Shown: positions 33,742-42,557, numbered from the stretch's first letter. The stretch is DNA of 64,000 nucleotides from Paenibacillus pinihumi DSM 23905 = JCM 16419 (GCF_000422505.1 NZ_AULX01000012.1:62001-126000), one strand, 5' to 3'. Numbers and translations: made by a program. Notes: generated by a model not told the origin, from the letters alone.

Positions 33742-34458
33742 ATGGACGAGTCAAATCCTATGAGTCAACAATTAAACCAACATCAGCAATTAATAGCCAG
33801 TTATACGGGGAAAATGCTTCGAGACCACTTTGGCAAGGGTCCGGAATCTGTGTTTGTATCCATTGGATGTAATGTGATATCGATATATTTGCGCAATTTT
33901 ATAACCCCTTCAGAAAGAGTGCTTTTGGAGCAAAATCATGAAATGATCATTCACCAGGTACGTGAAAAGCTGATGCAGATGATTATTCCGGAGATCTCAA
34001 GCTATGTGGAAGCACTCACAGACATAAAGCTTCAGGAATTTTATTATGACTGGAACTTGCAGAACAAGACGATGATGCTGCTGGGCATCTGTGAGGCATC
34101 GGTGCAGGGTGGTTCCCCGGTCGAAATCAATTACACGGGCAAGCAGCAGTTGGAGCGTGAAATCGATACATTAAGCCAACAGGCACAGCGTTCCCCGGAT
34201 GAGATTGTATCCTTCGAGATGAATCCGAGAATGTTGATTATTATCCGCAAGGGCATTCTGGTCCACCTGGAAAAGGAACTGATCCGGCTGGGACAGGGGG
34301 AACTGCTCAAGCGGGCCAAGCGGAATTTGGAGAAGAGCTTCCTGCATAATAACAGCAGCCTTGACAGTATCCTGAACAAGAGTGTTCAGGATTCCTTTGT
34401 AGACTGGAATTTCACCCTGGATAAAAGTGTTACGCTGCTCATAACCGGAAATAAATAA
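33742..34458 (+). CDS. Tandem DUF2294 protein
   Basis: 238-aa protein with two related halves. The first has GKGPESVFVSIGCNVISIYLRNFITP...LQEFYYDWNLQNKTMMLLGI. The second, SFEMNPRMLIIIRKGILVHLEKELIRLG...SFVDWNFTLDKSVTLLITG, mirrors it. This matches two DUF2294 units. The function is unknown. It is placed 65 bp after the kinase and likely co-transcribed, suggesting a link to signalling or sporulation. Confidence 0.75.
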   Translation: MDESNPMSQQLNQHQQLIASYTGKMLRDHFGKGPESVFVSIGCNVISIYLRNFITPSERVLLEQNHEMIIHQVREKLMQMIIPEISSYVEALTDIKLQEFYYDWNLQNKTMMLLGICEASVQGGSPVEINYTGKQQLEREIDTLSQQAQRSPDEIVSFEMNPRMLIIIRKGILVHLEKELIRLGQGELLKRAKRNLEKSFLHNNSSLDSILNKSVQDSFVDWNFTLDKSVTLLITGNK

Positions 34459-34518
34459 CGCTTTACAGTGCTTGATAAAATCGATTTCTTGGATGGAAAA
34501 CCCTAGGTTGCGGCATAC

Positions 34519-34545
34519 TACCCCTTATCGAAAGCTAAGGGGGTA
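34519..34545 (+). promoter_or_regulatory. Hairpin covering the pdaA ribosome site
   Basis: TACCCCTTA (34519-34527) can pair with TAAGGGGGTA (34536-34545), which contains the AAGGGGG ribosome-binding bases of pdaA. Such a stem would block initiation until opened. Confidence 0.45.
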
Positions 34546-34551
34546 ACTTCA

Positions 34552-35349
34552 TTGGTAAATCAACGCAGCCGGGCAATGCTGCTGGTGTTCATACTGCTGG
34601 CGCTTTATCTTCTGCCTGCGGAGGCAGAGGGGGCATCCAGGCCGTTTCATTTTGGCTTCAAAAGGAGCGTAAACGGCAACCCGGCCTCGATTAATGAGGA
34701 GGGCTTTAAGGAAATTCTTGAGCGCCACGGCGGGATCTTTCTGGGGAACAGTACGGAAAAATCATTGTATATGACCTTTGACAACGGCTACGAGAATGGC
34801 TTTACCGGTCAAATTCTGGATGTGTTGAAGCAAAAGAAAGTACCGGCGGCTTTTTTCGTTACCGGACACTACATTAACGACCAGCCTGAGTTGTTGAAAA
34901 GGATGGCGGCAGAGGGACATATAATCGGCAATCATTCCTGGAGCCATCCGGATATGACCCAGATATCCACGGAGCGAATTCATCAGGAACTGGATAAGGT
35001 GAAGCAAGCAGTAGAAAAGGTAACGGGCAAGCCCGGAATGAGTTATTTGCGGCCGCCAAGAGGAATATTCAGCGAACATACGCTGAGAGTGAGCCATGAG
35101 ATGGGCTATACAAATGTATTCTGGTCAATTGCTTATAAGGACTGGGATACCAAGCAGCAAAAAGGAAGGCAATACGCTTATAATCAAGTCATGAAGCAGC
35201 TTCATCCGGGCGCAGTCCTGCTTCTTCATTCCGTATCACGGGATAACACAGAAGCGCTCGGCTCCATCATTGATGCTGCAAGACAGCAGGGCTATGATTT
35301 TAGAAGCCTGGATGACCTGAAGCCTCTACAGCCATTAGGGAGTCCTTAA
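34552..35349 (+). CDS. pdaA: PdaA-type delta-lactam biosynthetic de-N-acetylase
   Basis: 265-aa exported deacetylase that makes muramic delta-lactam in spore cortex. The signal segment AMLLVFILLALYLLPAEA is followed by the NodB core with the PdaA-specific TFDNGYENG (Asn replacing the second Asp), HSWSHPD, YLRPPRGIFS and LLHSVSRDN. TTG start 8 nt after AAGGGGG. A terminator follows. It supports a spore-forming host. Confidence 0.92.
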   Translation: MVNQRSRAMLLVFILLALYLLPAEAEGASRPFHFGFKRSVNGNPASINEEGFKEILERHGGIFLGNSTEKSLYMTFDNGYENGFTGQILDVLKQKKVPAAFFVTGHYINDQPELLKRMAAEGHIIGNHSWSHPDMTQISTERIHQELDKVKQAVEKVTGKPGMSYLRPPRGIFSEHTLRVSHEMGYTNVFWSIAYKDWDTKQQKGRQYAYNQVMKQLHPGAVLLLHSVSRDNTEALGSIIDAARQQGYDFRSLDDLKPLQPLGSP

Positions 35350-35388
35350 ACAATAGCAGCAACATGATGCTGCAAACGAAAATAGCAA

Positions 35389-35441
35389 GCCGCCGGTCTC
35401 TATGCTTTCCGAAGCAGACACTGGCGGCCTGTTGTTTTTTT
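35389..35441 (+). terminator. Terminator of pdaA
   Basis: GCCGCCGGT/ACTGGCGGC stem (one G-U) with a long T-run after it. Confidence 0.8.
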
Positions 35442-35531
35442 GATTACACTTGGTGTTTCAGTTTCTGAATTGGAAATGATTTCAAAGTTAGGTATAATCG
35501 AAGGTAAATCTTGAAAGAGAGGAAGGACAGC

Positions 35532-35900
35532 ATGCCGTCCATACGCAAAGGGAAACTGTTGCTGACAGGTGTAATTGCAATACTGATGATATATCAATTC
35601 GCCGCGCTGTTCCTGTCAGGCCAGATTGTATCATTTGTCGTCTATAGTGCACTGCTGTTCCTGCTTTATTTGGGATATGGCTGGGTCAAATTCATCCTTG
35701 CAGGGCTTATGCTGCTTACGGTTGTCATTGGGCTGCTTGGCCTGACCGGCGTCCTGTCCATGAATCTTCCTTACCCCGCGGCAACGCTCAGCATTATTGT
35801 TGTCTATGCGGCTGCAGGCATGCTCCTGCTGTTCTCTCCGGATATTCGTGCGTATATGCTCGCCAGGAGGCATACGGGCAAAGCAAACGCCCGCCGTTAG
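35532..35900 (+). CDS. Small membrane protein (122 aa)
   Basis: Four hydrophobic helices (about 10-30, 34-50, 55-80 and 87-107) with a basic C-terminus. ATG 35532 follows GAGGAAGGA. The family is not recognised; it stands alone between pdaA and the PfpI-like gene. Confidence 0.75.
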   Translation: MPSIRKGKLLLTGVIAILMIYQFAALFLSGQIVSFVVYSALLFLLYLGYGWVKFILAGLMLLTVVIGLLGLTGVLSMNLPYPAATLSIIVVYAAAGMLLLFSPDIRAYMLARRHTGKANARR

Positions 35901-35974
35901 CAAGTATGTCCCGCAGCTGTGTATTCAAAGCAGTGCCCAATGGGTAATATAGGGACAAAGGAGTGTGATGACCA

Positions 35975-36505
35975 ATGGAACAGATGAAAAAGAAGGTTGC
36001 ATTTTTGCTTGCCAATGATTTCGAAGATTCCGAAATGGTAAACCCCTTTGAAGAGATGACCAAGAACGGGCACGAGGCTGTCATAATCAGTACCGAAGAC
36101 GGCGTGGAATTAAAAGGGAAGCAGGGCACCGTCTATACGGCGCACTTATCTGCGGCAGAAGCCCGTGCAGAGGATTATGAGGCAGTCATTATTCCGGGCG
36201 GCAAGTCTCCTGAACATTTAATTAAGGATCAGGCTGTCCTGTCGTTTGTGCAGCAGGCCAACGAACAAGGCATTACGATTTCGGCGATATGCCACGGGCC
36301 ACAGGTGCTTGCCGCGGCAGGCTTGCTGAAAGGACGTACGATAACCGGTTATCCCGGCATTGCTGAAGAACTGCGGCAAGCAGGGGCTTCCTTCGTTGAT
36401 CAGGAAGTTGCCGTTGATAATAATCTGATCACCTCCCGTACACCGGAGGACGAGCCTGCTTTTATTGAACAGACGATGAAAAGACTTGGCGTAGCTGCTT
36501 ACTAG
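35975..36505 (+). CDS. PfpI/YraA-type DJ-1 superfamily protein
   Basis: 176-aa protein of the class I glutamine-amidotransferase-like fold. Nucleophile elbow AICHGPQ with Cys, the Glu in NPFEE, and ITSRTPED are visible. The family includes stress-induced deglycase- or protease-like proteins; the true activity is debated. AAAGGAGTG precedes the ATG. Confidence 0.9.
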   Translation: MEQMKKKVAFLLANDFEDSEMVNPFEEMTKNGHEAVIISTEDGVELKGKQGTVYTAHLSAAEARAEDYEAVIIPGGKSPEHLIKDQAVLSFVQQANEQGITISAICHGPQVLAAAGLLKGRTITGYPGIAEELRQAGASFVDQEVAVDNNLITSRTPEDEPAFIEQTMKRLGVAAY

Positions 36506-36518
36506 GGAATTCGTTACA

Positions 36519-36564
36519 GAGGCGCAGTTGTTTGCATGGGAAAACTATGCAGGCGGCTGCGTCT
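36519..36564 (+). terminator. Possible terminator of the PfpI-like gene
   Basis: Interrupted stem GGCGCAG...GCAT/ATGC...CTGCGTC with a short CTTT tail. Confidence 0.4.
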
Positions 36565-36668
36565 TTGGTGTGCATTCCTGGTCATATTCGAAAAAAAGAG
36601 GAAACCATAATCTAAAATCCATTATAATACATCCATATCATGGATTTTAGAATGAGGAAGGTGCATAT

Positions 36669-37334
36669 GTGAGACGCATTTTATATATTGAGGATGATTT
36701 GGACAACGGCAGCTGGGTGAAGGAGGATTTGGAGAGCAGAGGCTTCGAGGTGAACTGGCTGCAGTCCGGAGAAGGCGCTCTGCAGCAGGTGAGTGCTGCC
36801 GATCTCGTTATTCTGGATGTGATGCTGCCAGGGCTGGACGGCTTCACTGTTGGACAGCGGTTGAAGAAGGAAGCTCCGCAGACGCCCATTCTGATGCTAT
36901 CGGCACGGACGGCAGTTGATGACAAGCTGCAGGGTTTGCAATTTGCGGATGATTATTTGACCAAGCCGTTTCACCCGGATGAATTGGCAGCGCGGATTGA
37001 GGTGCTGCTCCGCCGTCAAGGACTTGCCAAGCAAATCACGCTGGGACACCTCAGTATTCACATGTCGGACTATCGGATTACAGACAACCGGAGCGGTGAA
37101 GAAATTATTCTGACAGGCAAGCAGTACCAGATCATGCTCTACTTTCTTAAAAACCCGAACCGGATTCTAACGAAGGAGCAAATCTTTGAAGCGGTATGGG
37201 GGGACCCTTACTTGGACGGAGACAAGACACTCATGGTACATATTCGATATTTGCGCGAAAAAATTGAGCTGGACCCGAGTGCCCCTGCCATTATTGAGAC
37301 GATCCGCGGGATCGGCTACCGGGTACGGCAATGA
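36669..37334 (+). CDS. OmpR-family response regulator (LanFEG-linked)
   Basis: 221-aa regulator: receiver with IEDD, phospho-Asp50 in LVILDVMLPG, and LTKPFHP; winged helix with NRILTKEQIFEAVWGD and HIRYLREKIE. GTG start after GAGGAAGG. Its stop overlaps the kinase start by 4 bp. It probably induces the downstream ABC transporter in response to a peptide or antibiotic. Confidence 0.92.
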   Translation: MRRILYIEDDLDNGSWVKEDLESRGFEVNWLQSGEGALQQVSAADLVILDVMLPGLDGFTVGQRLKKEAPQTPILMLSARTAVDDKLQGLQFADDYLTKPFHPDELAARIEVLLRRQGLAKQITLGHLSIHMSDYRITDNRSGEEIILTGKQYQIMLYFLKNPNRILTKEQIFEAVWGDPYLDGDKTLMVHIRYLREKIELDPSAPAIIETIRGIGYRVRQ

Positions 37335-38695
37335 AAATCAAAAATTCCCTGCTGAAAAAATATGTCGTCATTATTCTGCTGGGTGTTATCTGGCTGCCGG
37401 TAGGATTTGCGATTTCGACATTATTCTTTCTGAATATACCGAACTTATTTTATAAATCACAGCAGCCGGAGAAGAGTTATACAAGCGGGATAGATCTGGA
37501 GAATCAATGGCATGGGGAGGCACGCAAGCTTGGCGGGGCATCTCCTGCAGCAATCGAAAGCCGGCTGAAGGAGCTTCAGCAAGGCTACAAAGGTGCGGGC
37601 GTCATGTGGGTGGATGCACACGGCCAGAAGCAGTTGCAGATGAATATGAACGGCAATTACCCGGATAAGTGGACGGCTGCCGAGGCCATTCAATTTATGA
37701 AGAGTACGTATGACGCGGACCCTTTCACAACTGTGGCCTTTATCGGACAGGACCCGGAGCAGGGCTTTATGGTGCTCCAGGTGCCGCGGGGAATTCTGAA
37801 TCAGGTCAAGGCGCCTTACTGGGACAACTACAGCTATATAAGTTTTATAAGCACACTGATACTCGTGGCCGGGTTTCTCATCGTGTCCTTTATCTTCTTT
37901 TACCGTATCCGCAAGCGGCTGCTTCGCCTTCAGAAAGCCATGAACCGCCATGGTGACAGCGGTATTCCCGCCCCGATTGAAGTGACCAATGAAGATGAGA
38001 TTGGCAGCCTGGAAAATGCTTTTAACGAGATGATTGCCAAGCTTCAGTCATCCCGCAAGCGGGAACAGGAAGAGGAAGCCTTAAGAAGACAGCTCATCGC
38101 TTCTCTTTCTCATGATCTCAGGACGCCACTGACGACGATTCAGGGCCATGCGTATCGTTTGAGCAAGGAGCAGCTTAGCAAGCAGGGGGAAGCCTCCCTG
38201 AAGCTGATTGACAGCAAGGTTGGTTATTTAGGAAGGCTGATTGAGAATTTATTCTCCTATACGCTGCTGTCCTCAGGCAAGTATCCGTTTCGGCCGGGGA
38301 GGCATGATATTGCCCGTCTTATCCGGAGCGCTGTAGCCAACTGGTATCCGGTATTCGAACAGGAGGGCTTTGAGATCAAGTTGGATCTGACAGAGGAAGC
38401 GGTATATGCGCAGATTGATCCGCAATGGATGGAGCGTGTGCTGGACAATCTGTTTCAGAATGTGCTGAACCATGCTTCTTCAGGCAAATATATCGGGGTC
38501 AGCTTGAGAGCATCAGCAGAGAGCTTTGAACTGAGCCTGTCAGACCGCGGACCGGGGGTGGATGGCGAGTCTTCCGGCAAGGGAGCAGGAATCGGACTAT
38601 CCATTGTGGCGCTCATGCTGAAGGAAATGAAGCTGGAATGGGAGATGAACAGCACTTCTGAGGGAACGGAAATTATCATATCGGAGCGTTATTAA
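37331..38695 (+). CDS. Sensor histidine kinase (LanFEG-linked)
   Basis: 454-aa kinase with an N-terminal helix (about 13-36), an extracellular domain of roughly 120 residues, a second helix (about 168-193), HAMP (PIEVTNEDEIGSLENAFNEM), HisKA (LIASLSHDLRTPLTTIQGH, His261) and HATPase (LFQNVLNHA, DRGPGVDG, GAGIGLSIVALML). It overlaps the regulator by ATGA and is 71 bp before the transporter genes. Ligand unknown. Confidence 0.92.
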   Translation: MKIKNSLLKKYVVIILLGVIWLPVGFAISTLFFLNIPNLFYKSQQPEKSYTSGIDLENQWHGEARKLGGASPAAIESRLKELQQGYKGAGVMWVDAHGQKQLQMNMNGNYPDKWTAAEAIQFMKSTYDADPFTTVAFIGQDPEQGFMVLQVPRGILNQVKAPYWDNYSYISFISTLILVAGFLIVSFIFFYRIRKRLLRLQKAMNRHGDSGIPAPIEVTNEDEIGSLENAFNEMIAKLQSSRKREQEEEALRRQLIASLSHDLRTPLTTIQGHAYRLSKEQLSKQGEASLKLIDSKVGYLGRLIENLFSYTLLSSGKYPFRPGRHDIARLIRSAVANWYPVFEQEGFEIKLDLTEEAVYAQIDPQWMERVLDNLFQNVLNHASSGKYIGVSLRASAESFELSLSDRGPGVDGESSGKGAGIGLSIVALMLKEMKLEWEMNSTSEGTEIIISERY

Positions 38696-38766
38696 ACGAA
38701 ATTTAAACTTTATCCGCCTGTTGCTTTAACCTCGGTCAGGTAACCTGTAAATCGAGGTGATCAAAA

Positions 38767-39684
38767 ATGACGGATCTGGTAATTGAAACAAAAGGGCTGA
38801 CGAAAACACTCGGCGGACGAAATGTTGTCGACAAGCTCGACCTGCGAATAAAAAGAGGTGATATCTACGGCTTTCTGGGTCCGAACGGAGCGGGGAAAAC
38901 AACAACCATCAAGATGCTGCTCGGTCTGGCCCGGCCGAGCAGCGGCCAGGTGCGGCTGTTCGGCAGAAGCATTCGCAAGGAGCGGGTTGCACTGCTGCGC
39001 AAGGTAGGCTCCCTGGTCGAGTACCCTTCCTACTACGGCCATCTGAATGCCAAAGAGAACTTGGAGACCATTCGCCTGCTGCTGCCGGGTGTGAGGAGGT
39101 CCAGAATTGACGAAGTATTATCGATTGTCCGCTTGACCAAGGATGCACAGCGGCAGGTCAAAGGGTACTCACTCGGGATGAAGCAGCGCTTGGGTATTGC
39201 CGCAGCGCTTCTCGGTGAGCCGGAGCTGCTGATTCTGGATGAGCCGACCAATGGTCTGGACCCGTCGGGCATTATCGAAATCCGGGAGCTGATTCGCAGC
39301 ATGCCTGGTCAATACGGGATGACGGTGCTGGTCTCCAGCCATCTGCTCACCGAGGTCGGCCAGATGGCAACGGAGGTCGGGATTGTTTCCAAGGGGAAGC
39401 TGGTTTTCCAGGATCGGCTGGAGGTTCTGAAAGGCCGCTCCAGGCAGCAGATTCACATCCGCTTAAATGATCAGCAGCGGGCCTTTAATCTTTTGCATGC
39501 TCATGGCTTCAAGGCGGAGCTGACAGATGGACGCTTGTATGTGCCGAAAGCGGATGACCAGCGGATTGCGTCGGTTGTCCGAATGCTGGTCCAACAGGGA
39601 ATCGAGATATCCCGGGTAGAGGAAGAAGGCGATACTTTGGAGAGTGTCTTCCTTCATATGACGGGCGGCGAGGGGGGCTTGTAA
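38767..39684 (+). CDS. LanF/BcrA-type ABC transporter ATP-binding protein
   Basis: 305-aa ATPase with Walker A GPNGAGKTT, signature SLGMKQR, Walker B LLILDEPTNGLDP and H-loop SSHLL, plus a C-terminal extension of about 90 residues typical of BcrA/LanF immunity transporters. AGGTGA precedes the ATG. The stop overlaps the next start by one base. Confidence 0.92.
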   Translation: MTDLVIETKGLTKTLGGRNVVDKLDLRIKRGDIYGFLGPNGAGKTTTIKMLLGLARPSSGQVRLFGRSIRKERVALLRKVGSLVEYPSYYGHLNAKENLETIRLLLPGVRRSRIDEVLSIVRLTKDAQRQVKGYSLGMKQRLGIAAALLGEPELLILDEPTNGLDPSGIIEIRELIRSMPGQYGMTVLVSSHLLTEVGQMATEVGIVSKGKLVFQDRLEVLKGRSRQQIHIRLNDQQRAFNLLHAHGFKAELTDGRLYVPKADDQRIASVVRMLVQQGIEISRVEEEGDTLESVFLHMTGGEGGL

Positions 39685-40400
39685 TGCGTCGTTTGTTGGC
39701 CTCGGAGTTTTTAAAGCTGCGCCGTAAAATGATCTGGTTCCTGATTGTGCTCGGGCCTGCCGGAGTTATTGCTTTACAGGCTGTTAATTATGGCCTGCGA
39801 TTTGATTATCTGATGAAAAATTATGCCGGGGATCCATGGGGATACCTTATCAAAAATGTGAGTATGCTGCTCATTCCGGCATTGCTGATGGGGATGACCA
39901 TCATTTCATCAATGATCGCCACGCTGGAGCATCATACGAATGCCTGGAAGCAGACCATTGCGCTTCCGGTGAGCCGGACCAAACTGTATTTGGGCAAATT
40001 CGCAGTGACAACAATGTTGTTGCTCGTTTCTACTGTCCTGGTGCTGGCCGGAACGGTTGCCCTGGGCCTCATATTCGGCTTTGAGCTCCAAGCATTGCCT
40101 TGGGACACCTTGCTCATCGCACTTTATGGTGCCTTCATCGGAGCATTGCCCTATTTAGCCGTGCAGATTTGGCTGGCGGTTACGCTCAACAATCAGGCCA
40201 TCCCGCTAACCGTTGGCATCTCGGGGCTCGTATTGTCTATGCTTATGATCAACGGCTCTTCGAGCAAGAACTGGCTGCCGTGGAAATGGCCGTATCTGGC
40301 ACTGTTGGAGCCGGTGTTTCCGGTAGCAGCGGGCCTGGCAGCGAGTGCCGTACTTTACCTGCTGGGATCGCTCCATTTTGCAAGAAAGGATGTGGGATAA
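39684..40400 (+). CDS. LanE/G-type ABC-2 permease, first subunit
   Basis: 238-aa permease with six hydrophobic segments. N-terminal LLASEFLKLRRKMIW and the mid-protein LEHHTNAWKQTIALPVSRTKLYLGK are the hallmarks of lantibiotic immunity permeases. It is translationally coupled to the ATPase. It shows similarity of layout with the following gene, suggesting duplication of the permease. Confidence 0.9.
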   Translation: MRRLLASEFLKLRRKMIWFLIVLGPAGVIALQAVNYGLRFDYLMKNYAGDPWGYLIKNVSMLLIPALLMGMTIISSMIATLEHHTNAWKQTIALPVSRTKLYLGKFAVTTMLLLVSTVLVLAGTVALGLIFGFELQALPWDTLLIALYGAFIGALPYLAVQIWLAVTLNNQAIPLTVGISGLVLSMLMINGSSSKNWLPWKWPYLALLEPVFPVAAGLAASAVLYLLGSLHFARKDVG

Positions 40401-40402
40401 GC

Positions 40403-41125
40403 ATGACATCCATTCTTCGCTCGGAATGGTTAAAGCTGCGCCGCAGCAAGATGTGGCTGCTGCTGTTCGTCAGCCCGCTCATTGCAGGACTGTCAGGCTC
40501 CATGATAAGCATGCCGGCTGATCTGCCTCCATGGCTCTATTTGCAAACCACGGTGTTTTACACCCATGCGCTGCTGCTTCTGCCGTTGCTGACCGGAGTA
40601 TTCTCAGCCTTCATCTGCCGTTATGAGCATATTCACGGGGGCTGGAAGCAGCTCCTTGCCCTTCCTGTATCCCGGTCAAGTGTCTACCTCGTCAAGCTGA
40701 TCGTGGTGATGTGGCTGCTTGCTGCCGTGCAGCTATTGACTGCTGCCAGCCTATACGCTGCCGGACTCATTCAGGGTGTGGAAGAATCCTTTCCTTGGAG
40801 TAGTGTTTTGATCAATATTGCTGCGGGGTGGGCAGCGTGCCTGCCGCTGGCGGCATTGCAGCTCGCCGTATCCACGGCCTGGTCCAGCTTCGCAGCACCG
40901 CTTGCGGTGAATGTCATTTTCACCCTGCCGAATCTACTGGTTGCCCACTCCCGGGATTATGGACCCTTTTATCCATGGGTCCAGCCGCTGCTGGCCATGA
41001 TGCCCGGGCATTTGGAGATTGGCGCCTTTATGGTTCCGCCGCAGACCCTCTTTACAGTGGTGCTGGTCAGCTTCGCTATTTTTCTGGCGGGAGGGTTGGC
41101 TTATTTTACACGCAGAGCCATTTAA
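40403..41125 (+). CDS. LanE/G-type ABC-2 permease, second subunit
   Basis: 240-aa permease starting MTSILRSEWLKLRRSKMW and carrying YEHIHGGWKQLLALPVSRSSVYLVK, matching the first subunit. Six hydrophobic segments. ATG 40403 follows the previous stop by 2 bp; a much longer in-frame extension starting at 40100 only overlaps the previous gene. It completes a LanFEG-type exporter that probably expels a peptide antibiotic from the membrane. Confidence 0.9.
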   Translation: MTSILRSEWLKLRRSKMWLLLFVSPLIAGLSGSMISMPADLPPWLYLQTTVFYTHALLLLPLLTGVFSAFICRYEHIHGGWKQLLALPVSRSSVYLVKLIVVMWLLAAVQLLTAASLYAAGLIQGVEESFPWSSVLINIAAGWAACLPLAALQLAVSTAWSSFAAPLAVNVIFTLPNLLVAHSRDYGPFYPWVQPLLAMMPGHLEIGAFMVPPQTLFTVVLVSFAIFLAGGLAYFTRRAI

Positions 41126-41257
41126 TCTTCCGGCCAGGGAGTTTGTAGATCGGGCTTTAGGTTCACGGTCGTTCTGCCGATTTCAAGCCTTGGTTATTGC
41201 TTTTCAGCTCTTGCGTGCAAGAATAAAGTATAGTAAAGTAATTTCATTATCATAACG

Positions 41258-41294
41258 GACGTCCCCCTTCTGCGCAGTCAGAAGCGGGGACGTC
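41258..41294. terminator. Strong hairpin after the ABC operon
   Basis: GACGTCCCC-CTTCTG / CAGAAG-GGGGACGTC, 15 pairs with one bulge and a 6-nt loop. The T-run is poor (TCTGTTGTGTT). It may end the transporter transcript or belong to the following riboswitch leader. Confidence 0.55.
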
Positions 41295-41305
41295 TCTGTT
41301 GTGTT

Positions 41306-41346
41306 CGCGGTTCGGGACCATCCCGCGTTATCAAAACTAAGGGGAG
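41306..41346 (+). promoter_or_regulatory. preQ1 class I riboswitch
   Basis: CGCGGTTCGGGACCATCCCGCG forms the compact P1 hairpin, here given in parts: stem CGCGG/CCGCG with C-rich loop side, then the A-rich tail ATCAAAACTAA running into GGGGAG. The tail includes the ribosome site of the next gene, which would be hidden in the pseudoknot when preQ1 is bound (translational OFF). The downstream gene is a queuosine-precursor transporter, exactly the expected target. Confidence 0.85.
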
Positions 41347-41352
41347 AAAGAG

Positions 41353-42054
41353 ATGTTTAATTTGCTATGGGGCATGCTGTTTGTGCTTGTCAATTTCAGC
41401 TTGTTTATCTTGAGCTACAAGCTGTTCGGGAAGAAAGGGCTGTATGCATGGGTAGCTTTCGCTACGGTCATCGCCAATATCCAGGTGGTCAAAACGATTG
41501 AGGTCGTTGGAATCATCACAACGCTTGGCAATACCATATACGCCTCCATTTATATGGCAACGGACCTGCTTAATGAGAAGCACGGGGCCAAGGAAGCGCG
41601 GAAAGCGGTATGGTTCGGTTTTTTTACGCTGATCACATCCACCATTATGATGCAGATGGCACTGGTCTTTCAGCCGCAGCCGGGGGATCAGACGCAGGAG
41701 TCGCTGCAGACGATTTTTGGCATGCTGCCGCAGCTTGCGTTAGCAAGTCTGGCCGCTTACTTCGTCAGTCAGCTGCTTGATGTGAGATTGTTCAGCTATT
41801 TGAAAAAGAAATATCCTGCACGCAACCAGCTGTGGATCCGCATGAACGGGAGTGCAACACTCAGCCAGCTAATCGATTCACTGGTCTTCTGTACGATCGC
41901 GTTCGCTACGGTTTACACCTGGGATGTGTGGCTTCAAATATTTATTACGACGTATTTATTCAAATTCGTTATTTCCGTTGCAGCTACTCCGGTGCTGTAT
42001 ATTGCCCGACGCTTCCATCATCCGGAGGATGAGGAAGACAAGAGCGCTGCTTAA
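41353..42054 (+). CDS. Queuosine precursor transporter (YhhQ/VUT family)
   Basis: 233-aa membrane protein with about six helices. Motifs LLNEKHGAKEARKAVW and NGSATLSQLIDSLVF are characteristic of the QPTR/YhhQ family, which imports queuosine precursors for tRNA modification. The start lies just after GGGGAG, which is embedded in a preQ1 riboswitch, strengthening the assignment. Confidence 0.93.
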   Translation: MFNLLWGMLFVLVNFSLFILSYKLFGKKGLYAWVAFATVIANIQVVKTIEVVGIITTLGNTIYASIYMATDLLNEKHGAKEARKAVWFGFFTLITSTIMMQMALVFQPQPGDQTQESLQTIFGMLPQLALASLAAYFVSQLLDVRLFSYLKKKYPARNQLWIRMNGSATLSQLIDSLVFCTIAFATVYTWDVWLQIFITTYLFKFVISVAATPVLYIARRFHHPEDEEDKSAA

Positions 42055-42154
42055 GCCTTCAGCTGCAGGAGGTCTCGCCGGGCTGTCAGCCTGGAACCTG
42101 TATGACGGGGGCGCAGTTCAGCGCTTAGAGTTATTCATAAATTTGTTATAGTCG

Positions 42155-42197
42155 AGAGGTCTTCATCACCACTGCCGACAGTGGGGTGAGGGCCTCT
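42155..42197 (+). terminator. Long hairpin downstream of the transporter gene
   Basis: AGAGG...CACTG-ccga-CAGTG...CCTCT, an interrupted stem roughly 100 bp after the stop. It has no clear T-run, so it is either a weak terminator or the start of a structured leader. Confidence 0.4.
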
Positions 42198-42240
42198 ATT
42201 TCTATGCGCAACGAAGCTGATGCCTGTTGAAGGGAGGCAA

Positions 42241-42520
42241 AGTGGTCAATGCATGGCAGAACATTGACAGTTGTTGCTATCCCTTGCGCAGGGCAAAAGC
42301 AATCACCGACGGCATGGAAATTCCGCAGGCAGGCAAGGTGAAGGTCGTAGACATGAACGTCTTTATCGCCATGATGGATGTGTCCGAGCCGATCGGAATG
42401 GGGCTGGTCATCACCCGCGGGATTTTTTGTTGTCTTTTTTCATTGTACCTTAAAAAAGCACGGCAGCGCCCCTTCTCATCACGATGTAAAGTCCGCTTCA
42501 GGAGCCATAGCGACTGGTAA
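42241..42520 (+). CDS. Doubtful small ORF (92 aa)
   Basis: GTG with AAGGGAGG four bases upstream. The middle part (AITDGMEIPQAGKVKVVDMNVF) uses codons like neighbouring genes, whereas the C-terminal third is basic and cysteine-rich and runs through an A/T-run region resembling a terminator (42422-42440). It may be a real small gene, a remnant with a lost stop, or chance. Family not recognised. Confidence 0.25.
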
Positions 42521-42529
42521 TTTATAGTG

Positions 42530-42557
42530 ACCTGCCCAGCATCGCATGCATATGTTA
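42530..42557 (+). promoter_or_regulatory. SigmaK-like promoter upstream of the giant repeat gene
   Basis: AC (42530) - 17 bp - CATATGTTA (42549-42557) fits the AC-N16/17-CATAnnnTA pattern of mother-cell SigmaK promoters and lies 31 bp before the start codon. It suggests late sporulation expression, consistent with a spore-surface role. Short motif, so moderate confidence. Confidence 0.4.

Noticed and set aside
40100-40402. Longer N-terminus for the second LanE/G permease
   Set aside because: The extension lies out of frame inside the first permease gene; ATG 40403 gives the family-typical start SEWLKLRRSKMW.
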